Positions 45,183 through 55,099 of a stretch of 64,000 bases of DNA are shown in pieces. This DNA is from Acinetobacter sp. Marseille-Q1618 (GTDB lineage: Bacteria; Pseudomonadota; Gammaproteobacteria; Pseudomonadales; Moraxellaceae). Location: NCBI RefSeq assembly GCF_902809855.1, contig NZ_CADDWJ010000002.1:248001-312000 (forward strand), read 5' to 3'. Both the position numbers and the translations under genes were made by a program. The notes under the pieces were generated by a model that saw only the letters and a program-made list of their open reading frames with translations, was not told where the DNA came from and made no database searches. Numbering within the stretch: the first letter of the stretch is position 1; each line of letters begins with the position of its first letter.

Positions 45183-46301
45183 CTAAACGATTAACTTACG
45201 CCCTTCTTTTATACAATAGAACGGATTCATCAACTTAGATGTATTTTTCATTGCATGATGTAAATCAAGTTCAGGCTGTTCTCGGCTTTCATCGGTCAAC
45301 TGGAAAGTCCGATAGTGAATTGCCAATGAACGTTTTGCTTGCAAATCAATATGCGCTTGAAAGGCATCTTGTGGATTCATATGCATATACTTCATTAAAT
45401 TACGTGGCTCATACGCCCCAATAGGAATCAGCGCAATACGTGGTGAACCTAAACGCTTTTGAATCTCTTTGAAATGCCCTGAGTAGCCCGTATCTCCTGC
45501 AAAGAAAAAATGCCCATGCTGTGAAATAATAGAAAAACCACCCCACAGTGCTGCATTTTGGTCACGGAAACCACGCCCTGAGCCATGTTGTGCAGGGGTA
45601 TAGACGATTTTTAAATTTTTAAATAATGCAGATTGCCACCAATCCATTTCAATGACATGCCAATCATTTGGTAAATAATGGCTATTGCCTAAACCTGTAT
45701 AAATCGGCATTGCAAATTTACGATGTAACCAACGCAAACTGGCGATATCCATATGATCATAATGATTATGACTGAGTAACACTGCATGAATCGTCGGTAG
45801 ATGCTCCAATGCAATCCCTGCTGGAATCACACGTTTAGGACCACGCCCTTGTTTTGGGCTGACATGATCTGCCCAGACTGGGTCTGTTAAAAAATTATAA
45901 GGTCCGATTTGCAACAATACGGTTGCATGTCCAATAAACCAAATTTGCCAATCATTTTCTGAGGCATTTGGGCGGTTTTGGGGCAAAGCGCGTGGTGTTG
46001 CATAAAACTCAGCAGCTTCTTTGCTTGAGTCGACACCCCAAGTTGAAGACTTGCGTGTACTGAGCCATTTCACTAAGTCCCAACGGCGATTGCCTTCAGG
46101 GCGACGCACAGGATTAAAAAAGTTTTCACCATTATGATGATCTGATGCCAATACTTTAAATACAGGTCGATACCACGTATGTGATAGGCAGCTTTCAGTT
46201 TCTAAACGATAATGGATCTGTTGTGTAGGAACGGTCGCTACAACTTCTTCGGTATTTAAAGTACGATCTTCAACCGAATTCTGTTCAATCTCTTTTGACA
46301 T
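45183..46301 (-). CDS. Metallo-beta-lactamase-fold hydrolase (NAPE-PLD/UlaG-like)
   Basis: 372 residues starting MSKEIEQNSVEDR, whose ATG overlaps the stop of the upstream gene (TAATG). The metal-binding motif LLSHNHYDHMDIASL (HxHxDH type) and the later FFAGDTGYSGHF and SLAIHYRTFQL give the metallo-beta-lactamase fold. The N-acylphosphatidylethanolamine phospholipase D-like group shares FIGHATVLLQIGPYNFLTDP. Substrates could be lipids or sugar-phosphates; not determined. Translational coupling with the cation efflux gene suggests a common operon. Confidence 0.85.
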   Translation of the reverse strand: MSKEIEQNSVEDRTLNTEEVVATVPTQQIHYRLETESCLSHTWYRPVFKVLASDHHNGENFFNPVRRPEGNRRWDLVKWLSTRKSSTWGVDSSKEAAEFYATPRALPQNRPNASENDWQIWFIGHATVLLQIGPYNFLTDPVWADHVSPKQGRGPKRVIPAGIALEHLPTIHAVLLSHNHYDHMDIASLRWLHRKFAMPIYTGLGNSHYLPNDWHVIEMDWWQSALFKNLKIVYTPAQHGSGRGFRDQNAALWGGFSIISQHGHFFFAGDTGYSGHFKEIQKRLGSPRIALIPIGAYEPRNLMKYMHMNPQDAFQAHIDLQAKRSLAIHYRTFQLTDESREQPELDLHHAMKNTSKLMNPFYCIKEGRKLIV

Positions 46302-47242
46302 TACGACTCTAAACGCCCTTTCATTCTTTCTAACCACATTTGTTGGGTTTGCGGTTTAATAAACAACGCAATAATTTCAGGATGAATCTCTCTGATCTTG
46401 GTTTCAATACGATTGACACAAGCTTCGATATCATCTGAAGTTAAATTATCTTTAAATTCTAAACTCAATGAGGCAAGTACTTGATGAGCACCCATTTGTT
46501 CAGTTAGAACACCATTGGCATACTGCACAGCAAAATCTTCCCTCGCCACTTTTAACACATTTTCACGTAATTGTGGATGAGCAATTTCACCCAACAGCAA
46601 TCCTTTCGTTTCTCTTGCTAAAAGTAAAGCGGATATCGCCAAAACGATACCAATCAAAATGGAAGAAATACCATCTATCACTGGCATGTTCAACTGATGT
46701 GCCAGAAAAATCCCGATCAATGCAATAAACAAACCTATCAGTGCTGCCGAATCTTCAAACAATACAGTAAAGGTTGTCGGATCTTTACTGCGTTTAAATG
46801 CTTCGAAGTAGCTCATTCTACCTTTTAATTTTTTAAAAGACTTTAAAGCAACAAACCAAGAAGTCCCTTCACACAGAATCGCAATCACTAACACAATATA
46901 ATTGACATAAGGTGATGTGATTTCTTCGGGATGTAAGACATGCTGCACACCTTGATAAATCGATACAATTGCGCCCAAAGCAAAAACCAATAATGAAACA
47001 ATAAATGCCCAAAAATACAACTCTCGCCCATAGCCAAACGGATGTTTGGCATTTGCGGGTTGTTGTGATTTCTTCATACCATGCAGCAGTAGTACTTCAT
47101 TGAGTGTATCTACAACTGAATGAATCGCTTCACTGAGCATTGCAGAACTGTTTGTGATATAAGCAGCCACAAACTTTACAAATGCAATCGCAAGATTACC
47201 GAAAAGTGCTGCATATACCACAATTTTGTTGGAATCTGACAT
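46301..47242 (-). CDS. Cation diffusion facilitator family transporter
   Basis: 313 residues with about five to six membrane helices. The CDF signature is SSAMLSEAIHSVVDTLNEVLLL; the second metal segment (ALIGLFIALIGIFLAHQLNM with adjacent D/H) is weaker. A C-terminal cytoplasmic domain (EFKDNLTSDDIEACVNRIET) completes the usual CDF layout. It exports divalent metals such as Zn2+ or Fe2+ across the inner membrane. The downstream MBL-fold gene overlaps its stop codon. Confidence 0.87.
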   Translation of the reverse strand: MSDSNKIVVYAALFGNLAIAFVKFVAAYITNSSAMLSEAIHSVVDTLNEVLLLHGMKKSQQPANAKHPFGYGRELYFWAFIVSLLVFALGAIVSIYQGVQHVLHPEEITSPYVNYIVLVIAILCEGTSWFVALKSFKKLKGRMSYFEAFKRSKDPTTFTVLFEDSAALIGLFIALIGIFLAHQLNMPVIDGISSILIGIVLAISALLLARETKGLLLGEIAHPQLRENVLKVAREDFAVQYANGVLTEQMGAHQVLASLSLEFKDNLTSDDIEACVNRIETKIREIHPEIIALFIKPQTQQMWLERMKGRLES

Positions 47243-47369
47243 TTATTGTCCTGTTTATTGTCATCAAATACAGTGATTTGATTTTTCTCTGCATTTTAAG
47301 CCATATTAGTTAAACCGCATGTATATTTCCTTTAATTTTTGTTGCTGTTCACGATTGAGCGATCTTTTT

Positions 47370-47816
47370 ATGCAAACCGAAATTCGTTCATCTCAACCTG
47401 ATCAACATCCTGCACTATTTTCTGTTTGGCAACGCTGTGTGGATGCCAAACAACATTCTTTTCAACAACAGCATATTTTAAAAATACGAGAGCTTTTAAC
47501 CGTACATCATTATTTTGAACATATGCAGTTGTTTCATATCGAACTAAATCAACAAATTATCGGCTTTATTGGGATTGCTTATCGTAAGATAGAAATGCTC
47601 TATGTACATCCTCAATATGCAGGACTCGGCTTTGGTTCAATGCTGTTAAAATATGCTTTAAAGTTGGGTGTTCAAGAAGTGGATGTTTTTGAAAGCAATC
47701 AAAAGGAATTTAAATTTTATCAAAAGCATGGTTTTCAGCTGAGCGCTCGTTCCAAATGGGATGCGCAAGGTTATCCATGTTCGACTTTACATTTACGTTT
47801 TCATGCACACTCTTAA
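47370..47816 (+). CDS. GNAT-family acetyltransferase
   Basis: 148 residues from MQTEIRSSQPDQHP; a longer in-frame start 51 bases upstream would add a Cys-rich stretch not typical of the family. The GNAT acetyl-CoA loop is MLYVHPQYAGLGFGSMLLKY, and the C-terminal KEFKFYQKHGFQLSARS (FYxxxGF) is the usual end. A small-molecule or protein N-acetyltransferase; the substrate is unknown. Confidence 0.87.
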   Translation: MQTEIRSSQPDQHPALFSVWQRCVDAKQHSFQQQHILKIRELLTVHHYFEHMQLFHIELNQQIIGFIGIAYRKIEMLYVHPQYAGLGFGSMLLKYALKLGVQEVDVFESNQKEFKFYQKHGFQLSARSKWDAQGYPCSTLHLRFHAHS

Positions 47817-48125
47817 AATAAAAGTTTTATAATATATTTTTGAAATGATTTTTCGCTCCCAATCATAAATTGAGACGCGGAAACGTCATCCACAGTTGTT
47901 TGAGGCAGAATTATTAATGATTGATAATGTTTTCGCAATACATCAATCAATTTATGGTATTTGTCGAGTTCTGTGGATGACAATGGTTTTGCCTACTTTT
48001 GCCGAAACAAAAGTAGGTCGAGCCGAAGGCTAGTCCCTAAAGATAAATTTTAGATGCAAGACTCCGTCGAAAACAAATTACTTATATTATGTTATTTTCC
48101 AAAAATGGTATTATTTTCACATGAC
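47817..48125. repeat. Noncoding region with nested palindromic repeat element
   Basis: A perfect 11-bp inverted repeat GTCATCCACAG / CTGTGGATGAC (47885-47895, 47971-47981) encloses an inner 8-bp repeat TGATTGAT / ATCAATCA. Further hairpins follow: CCTACTTTTG-CCGAAA-CAAAAGTAGG, then AGCC-GAA-GGCT. No protein is encoded. The arrangement resembles small palindromic intergenic repeats. It sits between the GNAT gene and the end of the hca gene set. Confidence 0.6.
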
Positions 48126-48135
48126 CAAACACATA

Positions 48136-48170
48136 AAAAAGCCTGAGTAAATCTACTCAGGCTTTTTTGC
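48136..48170. terminator. Terminator at the end of the hca/mhp operon
   Basis: Perfect stem AAAAGCCTGAGTA / TACTCAGGCTTTT with loop AATC and A/T-runs on both sides. It ends the minus-strand operon after hcaD. Confidence 0.93.
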
Positions 48171-48182
48171 ATAAACTTAAAT

Positions 48183-49430
48183 TTATTTAACTAATTTACG
48201 TAAATCTTGGCTTAAATCTAAATATTTATCTGCTTCAAATGGCGTTTGTTTGCTAATCAATTTTTTCAAATGACGCATTTCTTTGGCTGCATTGACCGTA
48301 ATCCCACCCACAATCACGCCATCTGTCACACCAAAAAGTACAAACGATGATGCATCACCTTGTTCTGGATTCATTTCACCACGCACGATCCATTCAGCCG
48401 CTGCCATATCACCAACAAATTGGTAGTTAATATTTAGCTGATCTGTCCAGAACCATGCAGGATTAAGCGGAGGATGTTCTACCCCCATCACATGACGAGC
48501 GAAAATACCCGCTTGTAAGTTTGCATTTTCCCAAGTTTCTACACGGCGGTGATTACCACAATCACGCAGTTGTGTTGCAACATCCCCTGCTGCATAAATG
48601 TCAGGATGTGAGCTTTGGCAGTTATTATTCACTTTAATCGCGAAATCGACCTCTAAGCCTGCATCTACAGCTAATTGGGCATTTGGAATAATCCCAATCC
48701 CATAAATCACGGCATCGGCACGCAGTTCTTCACCCCCTTCTAAGGTGATCACGACTTCTTCACCCTGCTGATTTTGCTCAAGATGGCAATCGGCAATCTT
48801 GGTTTCTAGACGGACATCAACGCCTGCAAGACGTTGCTGCGCCAATAAAAATTCACTTAAGATACGTGGCGATGAACGCCCCATTACCATTGCACCCATT
48901 TCGACCACAGTCACTTGACACTCTTTTGCACGTGCAGAAGATGCAAGTTCAAGACCAATCACGCCACCACCGATTAGGACTATACGACGTCCTGCTTGCA
49001 ATACAGGCACGAGTGCTTGTGAATCTTCAAGATTACGAAGCGTATAAACGTGTTTTCCTAATGCATCAAAGTTTGGCAAACGACGTGCTGCACCACCTGT
49101 TGCAAGTAACAATTTATCAAATGCAACAGTTTCACCATTTTTCAGTTCAATGGTTTTCACATCGCTATTGATTTTCACCACAGCATTGCCACGAATATGC
49201 TCAACGCCTAAATCTACTAATTTTTGTTCCGAAAGAATCTCAATCTTGGTATCTTCAGGTTTTAAGATCACATCTTTGGACAATGGTGGACGTTCATACG
49301 GTAGATGGGTTTCATCACCCACCAAAATGATTTTGCCTTCATATTTGTTGGCACGAAGTTCTAAAATGGCGCTTGCACCAGCTTGACCAGCACCAACAAT
49401 CACGATGGTTTGAATATCATTTTGGTTCAT
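48183..49430 (-). CDS. hcaD: Ferredoxin reductase subunit of phenylpropionate dioxygenase
   Basis: 415 residues. Two nucleotide-binding loops are visible: FAD (IVIVGAGQAGASAILELR) and NADH (RIVLIGGGVIGLELASSA), and IYAAGDVATQLRDCGN is the terminal FAD motif. The end fits the reductases of aromatic-ring dioxygenase systems such as HcaD. It transfers electrons from NADH to the Rieske ferredoxin HcaC. Last gene of the operon, 17 bases after mhpB. Confidence 0.9.
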   Translation of the reverse strand: MNQNDIQTIVIVGAGQAGASAILELRANKYEGKIILVGDETHLPYERPPLSKDVILKPEDTKIEILSEQKLVDLGVEHIRGNAVVKINSDVKTIELKNGETVAFDKLLLATGGAARRLPNFDALGKHVYTLRNLEDSQALVPVLQAGRRIVLIGGGVIGLELASSARAKECQVTVVEMGAMVMGRSSPRILSEFLLAQQRLAGVDVRLETKIADCHLEQNQQGEEVVITLEGGEELRADAVIYGIGIIPNAQLAVDAGLEVDFAIKVNNNCQSSHPDIYAAGDVATQLRDCGNHRRVETWENANLQAGIFARHVMGVEHPPLNPAWFWTDQLNINYQFVGDMAAAEWIVRGEMNPEQGDASSFVLFGVTDGVIVGGITVNAAKEMRHLKKLISKQTPFEADKYLDLSQDLRKLVK

Positions 49431-49447
49431 GGGATTGTATCCTTAAT

Positions 49448-50410
49448 TTATTTCAACTCAGCAGATACGATGCCGAAGCCCGCAATCCACTCACTAATAT
49501 CTTCATAGCAACGTGTAGTCATGTGGTATTCACCGACTTCATGCAATGCTGCAAATGCTGCCATCCACGAGCGAACTTCTTGACCACCACGTCCACCTTC
49601 CGCACGAATCTCAGCTTCTGTCATAGCTTCAAGCGTAGCGAAGTCAGCTTTGGCAAATGTTTTAAGCAATGCACGATCCCATTCAGGATTGAGTGGTACA
49701 GCAACTGATTTATCCCCCGCAGCAAGTTTTTGTCCCACTGCGATGATTTTGCCTTGACGGGTGTTACGTGCTTCCTCAGTAGGATTGCGTCCACAAATCA
49801 AAAACTCTTCAACTTCAGGAGATACAGCACCCATTTGCGGTGTGGGTGGATCATGAGAAAGACCACCTGTTCCTAATACCAACACACGCTCATTTTCAAG
49901 ATTTAATGACTTAATGAACTGACCCACAGCACGACCAAGTGCTACTGTACGCTTGGTGGTTGGCATAGGTGCTGCAGCACCATTAATGAAAATAGGAATG
50001 GTTGGATAACGGTCTAATTGTCCATGACACAAGAAATGTAAAGGTTGGGTTACTCCATGATCAGCTTGCATACGATATGAGTACGCAACATCCACACCTT
50101 CGTCCAATACACAACGAACCAGTTGAAGTGCTGTATCTTCAGGCACATTGATCTGATCATTGTCTTTGCCATAATCCCAGTCACCTGCAGCTTTGGCACG
50201 AATCCCCACGCAGAAACTTGGCATAAGGTCATAGAAGAAACCATTAAAATGGTCTGGCCCAAAAGTAATGATCAAGGTTGGATCATACGCTTCGATTTCT
50301 TTGGCAAGTTGAGCAAAAGTTTCACGAACTTTTTGCTCTTTATTGTGTTCTTGTGGGGAAGCAAATTCCATTAAAGGACTGTGCGATGCACAAATGAGCT
50401 TAACAGGCAT
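49448..50410 (-). CDS. mhpB: 2,3-dihydroxyphenylpropionate 1,2-dioxygenase
   Basis: 320 residues, an extradiol ring-cleavage enzyme of the type III (LigB-like) class. It opens with MPVKLICASHSPLMEF; FGPDHFNGFFYDLMPSFCVG, MQADHGVTQPLHFL and GTGGLSHDPPTPQMG match the E. coli MhpB blocks holding the iron ligands and catalytic histidines. It cleaves the ring of 3-(2,3-dihydroxyphenyl)propionate, the product of HcaB. Gene position directly next to the hca genes is consistent. A repeat-like insert separates it from hcaB. Confidence 0.93.
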   Translation of the reverse strand: MPVKLICASHSPLMEFASPQEHNKEQKVRETFAQLAKEIEAYDPTLIITFGPDHFNGFFYDLMPSFCVGIRAKAAGDWDYGKDNDQINVPEDTALQLVRCVLDEGVDVAYSYRMQADHGVTQPLHFLCHGQLDRYPTIPIFINGAAAPMPTTKRTVALGRAVGQFIKSLNLENERVLVLGTGGLSHDPPTPQMGAVSPEVEEFLICGRNPTEEARNTRQGKIIAVGQKLAAGDKSVAVPLNPEWDRALLKTFAKADFATLEAMTEAEIRAEGGRGGQEVRSWMAAFAALHEVGEYHMTTRCYEDISEWIAGFGIVSAELK

Positions 50411-50447
50411 GTTGGACTCCAGAATAGAAGTAATGACGCTACTTCTT

Positions 50448-50567
50448 AATCTCCCCTAACCTCTCTTTAAAAAGAGGCGAACTGTCGAATATAAAAGACC
50501 CATCTAAATTCGAAATACTCCCTCCTTTGGAAAAGGTGAGGAGCATGTTCCACAAGGGGAGGATTTG
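50448..50567. repeat. Repeat-like intergenic insert between hcaB and mhpB
   Basis: About 120 bases bounded by inverted motifs TTAATCTCCCCTAA (left) and AAGGGGAGGATTTG (right). Inner parts contain CCTCTCTTTAAAAAGAGGC, a short stem, and CTCCTTTGGAAAAGG-type hairpins. Such pyrimidine/purine-rich palindromic units occur as short intergenic repeats in Acinetobacter. Just left of it lies GAAGTA-atgacgc-TACTTC (50427-50445). Confidence 0.5.
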
Positions 50568-50592
50568 ATCTATGAATAGTTAAGTAAATCAA

Positions 50593-51408
50593 TTACTCAT
50601 CAAAGAAACCTGCACGTGGTTGGCGTAAACCACGAATGCCCAAACCACATTCTGCATTAATCAATACACCTGTGAGCGGGCGATTATTTTGGCGAGAAGC
50701 CAACAGCACATATGACCCTGTCATATCTTCAGGTTCTGGTAAAAAGTTCAGTGGCATACCACGTGCAATTTTCTCTGGATCACGTGCATCAAGCAGACCA
50801 AGTTTGTCTTGACCTAATGATGCAGCACCTTTGATATTGACATTCATGCCTGATGGCGCAACGGCATTCACACGTACTTTAGGGGCAAGCTCATAAGCCA
50901 ACTCTTTCATAATCCCTACACCTGCATGCTTAGACGCGGTATATACAGGACCTCCGCCTGCCGAATACAGCGCGGAGTTAGACAGTGTGAAAATGATTGA
51001 GCCTTCCGATTTAACCAACTCATCTAAAGCTGCTTTTGCACCCAAAATGAGTGATTTGGTATTGATGCCCATGATTTCATCAAAGGCTTTTTCAAGCTGC
51101 TCACCCGACGTATTGACGAGGTCGGCATAATGATCCCAGATGCCTGCATTACCAACAAAACAGTCAAGTTTTCCAAAGCGTTCTACAGTTGCATTTACTG
51201 CACGGACATTGTCTTCATAGTTGGCAACATCACCAGTGATCGCAACAATTTGCTCACCGAAGTGTTCTTTTAGCGCATCAACTTTGTCTTGTGAACGTTG
51301 AAGAACCGCAACTTGTGCACCTTCTTCTAAAAAACGCTCGACCAAAGCCCAGCCTAAACCTGAACCACCACCTGTGATTAATGCAACCTCACCTTGTAGC
51401 CAACCCAT
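50593..51408 (-). CDS. hcaB: 2,3-dihydroxy-2,3-dihydrophenylpropionate dehydrogenase
   Basis: 271 residues, a short-chain dehydrogenase. The NAD loop is ALITGGGSGLGWALVERF, the catalytic pair is in YTASKHAGVGI (YxxxK), and the NAG motif is FVGNAGIWDHY. It rearomatises the cis-dihydrodiol made by the dioxygenase to 2,3-dihydroxyphenylpropionate, giving NADH. It starts 2 bases after the end of hcaC, so the genes are tightly coupled. Confidence 0.92.
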   Translation of the reverse strand: MGWLQGEVALITGGGSGLGWALVERFLEEGAQVAVLQRSQDKVDALKEHFGEQIVAITGDVANYEDNVRAVNATVERFGKLDCFVGNAGIWDHYADLVNTSGEQLEKAFDEIMGINTKSLILGAKAALDELVKSEGSIIFTLSNSALYSAGGGPVYTASKHAGVGIMKELAYELAPKVRVNAVAPSGMNVNIKGAASLGQDKLGLLDARDPEKIARGMPLNFLPEPEDMTGSYVLLASRQNNRPLTGVLINAECGLGIRGLRQPRAGFFDE

Positions 51409-51410
51409 GA

Positions 51411-51737
51411 TTACTCTCCTGCCATTTCAACAAATAACTGACCATCTTCCACAATCACTGGGAATGTTTTGATTGGATCAGTTGCAGGCAAGCACAGTGC
51501 TTGCCCTGTTTTTAAACAGAAACGTGCAGAATGCAGTGGGCATTCCACCGTACCGTCATCCTCAAGATAACCTTCAGACATTGACGCATTACCATGTGAA
51601 CAACGGTCATTCATCGCAAAGAACTCACCGTTATTGTTAAATACAGCAAGCGCTTCGATACCATTTACGCCACAATCAACTTTAAGGGCTTCGCCTTCAT
51701 CCAATTCATCAACTTGGCAAACAAAAATTTTATTCAT
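51411..51737 (-). CDS. hcaC: Rieske ferredoxin subunit of phenylpropionate dioxygenase
   Basis: 108 residues. The 2Fe-2S Rieske ligands are in NDRCSHGNASMSEGYL (CxH) and VECPLHSARFCL (CxxH). It carries electrons from HcaD to the oxygenase HcaEF. Its ATG overlaps the hcaF stop by one base (TAATG), and it is followed closely by hcaB. Confidence 0.95.
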   Translation of the reverse strand: MNKIFVCQVDELDEGEALKVDCGVNGIEALAVFNNNGEFFAMNDRCSHGNASMSEGYLEDDGTVECPLHSARFCLKTGQALCLPATDPIKTFPVIVEDGQLFVEMAGE

Positions 51738-52255
51738 TAGAAGAACACGCTCAGGTTATGTGAGTTGTAAGTCACTTGATCCAATGTGATCTTACGATCA
51801 AAAATTTGGAATCCTAGACCACCTTCCACTTGACGAAGTTTGTCACGACGTTTACCACAGTAAATCGTCACATCTTTTTCTTTTTGCGTACGGTAGAGTA
51901 AATACGTCACATACACATCGTATTCATCAGCCACTTCTGTCGGCTCTACGATGACATTGGAAACCATGTGCGTAGTACGTGACGGTGGCTCTTCTGCCCA
52001 TGCCATCCCTGTTTCTAGACGTGCAACACGACGTTCCAATAAATGTTTATTGTCGTTAAATACCCAAGTTGTGGGTGGTTCAACTGAACGACGACGGTCA
52101 CGGGTTTGCGCATTTGGTGTCGTACGCAAAGTATAAGAAATGTCTTCTGCAAAAAGTTCTAGCCAATCACGGAATTTCCAATCATCGAGCAATTTTGCTT
52201 CGCGATATAAAAATTGGCTGATTTGGTGTTGAAGTTCTAGACTGACTAAACTCAT
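51737..52255 (-). CDS. hcaF: Phenylpropionate dioxygenase small (beta) subunit
   Basis: 172 residues, standard for ring-hydroxylating dioxygenase beta subunits. The N-terminal [20 protein letters not shown] and the segments [20 protein letters not shown] and [20 protein letters not shown] are typical. It is structural in the alpha3beta3 oxygenase. Start overlaps the end of hcaE by four bases (ATGA). Confidence 0.95.
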   Translation of the reverse strand: MSLVSLELQHQISQFLYREAKLLDDWKFRDWLELFAEDISYTLRTTPNAQTRDRRRSVEPPTTWVFNDNKHLLERRVARLETGMAWAEEPPSRTTHMVSNVIVEPTEVADEYDVYVTYLLYRTQKEKDVTIYCGKRRDKLRQVEGGLGFQIFDRKITLDQVTYNSHNLSVFF

Positions 52256-53619
52256 TTTACAAGCTCCTTCTCATATGCTTCCGCAGCAGCTTCTACATCT
52301 TCCCATTTCTCATGGATCAATAAGTCTGCCCAACGGCGGTACATACCACGTGCTGCAGTTTCAGAGAAAATGTAGTTGGTGATCCCAGGAATACCATCTT
52401 CACGAACTTTTTCGTTGCCTTTACCCATTTCCATGATCAAGCGGTTTTGGCGCGCTTTATAACCACGTAAAACTTTTTGGATTTCAATCCAGTTTTCAGA
52501 GTCATCTTGCTCTAAGAAACCTGCTGGACCAAAGGCACGTGTTGCAGAGCGTTCAAATGCTTCTTTCACTTCTTGTGACGCTTCAGCATCAGCAATACAA
52601 AATGCCCATACTTCAGTTTTGTTTGGACCACGTGGATGCCATACACGAAGCGTTGCAGTACCGTTCAACCAAGACAAGGTTGGGAACATGGTATTGTGAC
52701 CTGCAAGACGTAAAGCACGAACTTCACCTAAACGCTCTTTCACTTCTTCATAAGTTTCACGGAAATAGTTTGCAACTTCACCATCTACCCATACGTTTGC
52801 ATCTGGTTTTTCAGTAAAGAAGAAGCCTGAACCGTGACCACGTGAACCGTATTGGATCGCATCTTTGGCAGTTTCCCAAACAGGACGTGCGGTTTGTGCT
52901 GCACCCAATTGCTTCGAGGCATCATCATCTGGTTTTGCACCTAAAACTTGGATTGCAGAAGCATGTGAGAACAAGGCATGGTATTGGTCAGATGCAAACT
53001 GTTCTGCTGCAAATTTCCAGTTACATTCGATTTCCCATTTATGCACACCACCGATGATTTCTGTGCCACCTGGACGACGGTCTAAAACACCATCTAAATA
53101 CCAAGCGATATCGCCCATATATTCTTCAAGATCAGGTGTGGTTTCATCCCAACAACCGAACACTAAACCTTTATAGGATTTAACACGGTTAACTTCGATT
53201 AGCCCCCATTCTTCTTTACATGCGCCTTGTGGGAATGCACGTTCTTCGAGTGGAATATCTTTTAAAGAACCATCTACGCCATATGACCAACCGTGATATG
53301 GGCAAGTAAATGCACGGGTATTACCACAGTCTGCGAAACTCACACGCATAGAACGGTGACGGCATTGGTTGAGTAATGCTTTGATCGAGCCATCTTTTTG
53401 ACGAACCACGATAATTGGATCTTCACCCATATAGGTATTGAAGAAATCGCCAGCTTTAGGAATTTGGCTTTCATGGCAAAGAAATAACCAAGTACGACCG
53501 AACACACGTTCAAGCTCAAGTTCGTACAAATCTGGATCAGTATAGATCGATGGTGAGATTCGTCCATTTTGTGCATCGACTAAAGCGTCGATTTCACGCA
53601 CATCAATTTTTCCACTCAT
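52252..53619 (-). CDS. hcaE: 3-phenylpropionate/cinnamate dioxygenase large (alpha) subunit
   Basis: 455 residues (E. coli HcaE is 453), highly similar in all blocks. The Rieske cluster ligands are in [16 protein letters not shown] and [15 protein letters not shown]; the catalytic iron site is [16 protein letters not shown]. It adds O2 to the ring of 3-phenylpropionate or cinnamate to give the cis-2,3-dihydrodiol. First gene of the hca/mhp minus-strand operon hcaEFCB-mhpB-hcaD; the LysR gene hcaR is divergent 280 bases away. Confidence 0.96.
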   Translation of the reverse strand: MSGKIDVREIDALVDAQNGRISPSIYTDPDLYELELERVFGRTWLFLCHESQIPKAGDFFNTYMGEDPIIVVRQKDGSIKALLNQCRHRSMRVSFADCGNTRAFTCPYHGWSYGVDGSLKDIPLEERAFPQGACKEEWGLIEVNRVKSYKGLVFGCWDETTPDLEEYMGDIAWYLDGVLDRRPGGTEIIGGVHKWEIECNWKFAAEQFASDQYHALFSHASAIQVLGAKPDDDASKQLGAAQTARPVWETAKDAIQYGSRGHGSGFFFTEKPDANVWVDGEVANYFRETYEEVKERLGEVRALRLAGHNTMFPTLSWLNGTATLRVWHPRGPNKTEVWAFCIADAEASQEVKEAFERSATRAFGPAGFLEQDDSENWIEIQKVLRGYKARQNRLIMEMGKGNEKVREDGIPGITNYIFSETAARGMYRRWADLLIHEKWEDVEAAAEAYEKELVK

Positions 53620-53783
53620 GAAAGCTCTCCTGCGACAAACGTGGGGTCACAAACAAATGACTCAAGTTGGCAATGATCATCGCTTTTGAGAGGTACTTTA
53701 TGGAAATATTTATTTTGTTTTAATTAAGATATTTTATGAATTAATAATTCGTTTATTTTTTATCTAAAATTTTGATGCTCCCG

Positions 53784-53798
53784 AATAAATCATTTATT
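53784..53798. promoter_or_regulatory. Candidate regulator-binding palindrome between hcaE and hcaR
   Basis: AATAAATCATTTATT is a perfect inverted repeat (7-bp arms, 1-base centre) in the divergent promoter region. Its centre contains a T-N11-A arrangement as expected of LysR-type regulators. AT-rich sequence makes chance palindromes more likely, so support is modest. Confidence 0.35.
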
Positions 53799-53899
53799 TT
53801 CTAAATGGCATAATCATCTTCACGTAATAGGAGTTTATAGATTATACTCGGGCAGTGGCACACTAAGACTTTTTTTGGATTACTCTTTGGAAGAGTTAT

Positions 53900-54805
53900 A
53901 TGGAATTACGACACCTTAGATATTTCATCACTGTGGCTGAAGAATTAAACTTCAGTAAAGCAGCCTTGAAGCTATACACCGCCCAGCCCTCACTAAGTCA
54001 ACAAATTAAGGACTTAGAAGAAGATGTAGGGGTAAAACTTTTAAACCGTACCAAACGTAAAGTTGAACTGACTGAAGAAGGTGCGGTATTCCTTGAACAA
54101 GCCCGTTTAACACTCGCTCAAGCAGATAAAGCGGTGGCAATGGCCCGCCAAGTCGCTCAAGCCAAACAACAGCAGCTACGGATTGGCTTCGTTCCTGTTG
54201 CGGAGATGAAAGTATTTCCTTATGTGCTACCAAACTTACGTGTGCAAAATCCTGATCTAAAGATTGAGCTATTGAGTTTAAACAACCTTGAACAAATGCG
54301 TGCCATCAAAAAAGGCGAGCTCGATATCACTTTCACACGACATAACTTTCATAATGAAGAAATTGAAAGTAAGTTTGTACTGCGTGAGCCTTTAATATTT
54401 ATCTTGCCTGCTGATCATCCTTTGGCAAAGTATGAACGCATCCCCGTTAAGGCATTGAATGGAATAGACTTTATTATTCCTGCGCTTGAGCAGTCGGGGA
54501 CTTTACATAATGCGATTTTAGACTTTGCAAAAACACAAGGCATCGAACTGAATATTGTCCAATCTGCTGATAATATTTTATTTAATATCAACTCCATCGG
54601 CATGGGTTTAGGCTGTACGATTTTGCCAGGTTATATCGCACCATTAACCATAAACAACTCAGTGATTCGCCCCTTAGATGTGGAGCTACCTTATCTAGAC
54701 CTTTATGTCAGCTACCGTAAAAATAGTAACTCTACGGCTGTGCAAAAGTTTATCGAACTGTTAACCAAAGTGTTTTATCTCGATATTAATCGTGCGGAGA
54801 GTTAA
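53900..54805 (+). CDS. hcaR: LysR-family activator of the hca operon
   Basis: 301 residues. The N-terminus MELRHLRYFITVAEELNFSK and AALKLYTAQPSLSQQIKDLE match E. coli HcaR and related BenM/CatM-type regulators; the effector domain has LRIGFVPVAEMKVFPYVLPN and MGLGCTILPGYIAPL as HcaR does. It is divergent from hcaE. It should activate hcaEFCB transcription with phenylpropionate or cinnamate as inducer, by analogy with E. coli. An alternative is a regulator of other aromatic genes. Confidence 0.82.
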   Translation: MELRHLRYFITVAEELNFSKAALKLYTAQPSLSQQIKDLEEDVGVKLLNRTKRKVELTEEGAVFLEQARLTLAQADKAVAMARQVAQAKQQQLRIGFVPVAEMKVFPYVLPNLRVQNPDLKIELLSLNNLEQMRAIKKGELDITFTRHNFHNEEIESKFVLREPLIFILPADHPLAKYERIPVKALNGIDFIIPALEQSGTLHNAILDFAKTQGIELNIVQSADNILFNINSIGMGLGCTILPGYIAPLTINNSVIRPLDVELPYLDLYVSYRKNSNSTAVQKFIELLTKVFYLDINRAES

Positions 54806-55099
54806 ATATTAAACAGTTGCACGTATAAATATCTGCCACCATTATTTCGTTGAAAAATAATGGTGTCCTTATAAGCGCCAAATAAATCACACTTTTCAGC
54901 AATAACTACAATTCAATAATTTCGCACGCATTTAAAGCATGATCAAAACAAATTGTTTTATTTTTAAACACCACGCTGATTGTGAACCATTCTCAATAAA
55001 AACATGATTTACTACAACTTAAGTCTAATCATCCGCATCAATTTACACTAAAATATTTGTAAATAATCATAAGCAATTACATAAAAGGCGACATAATTT

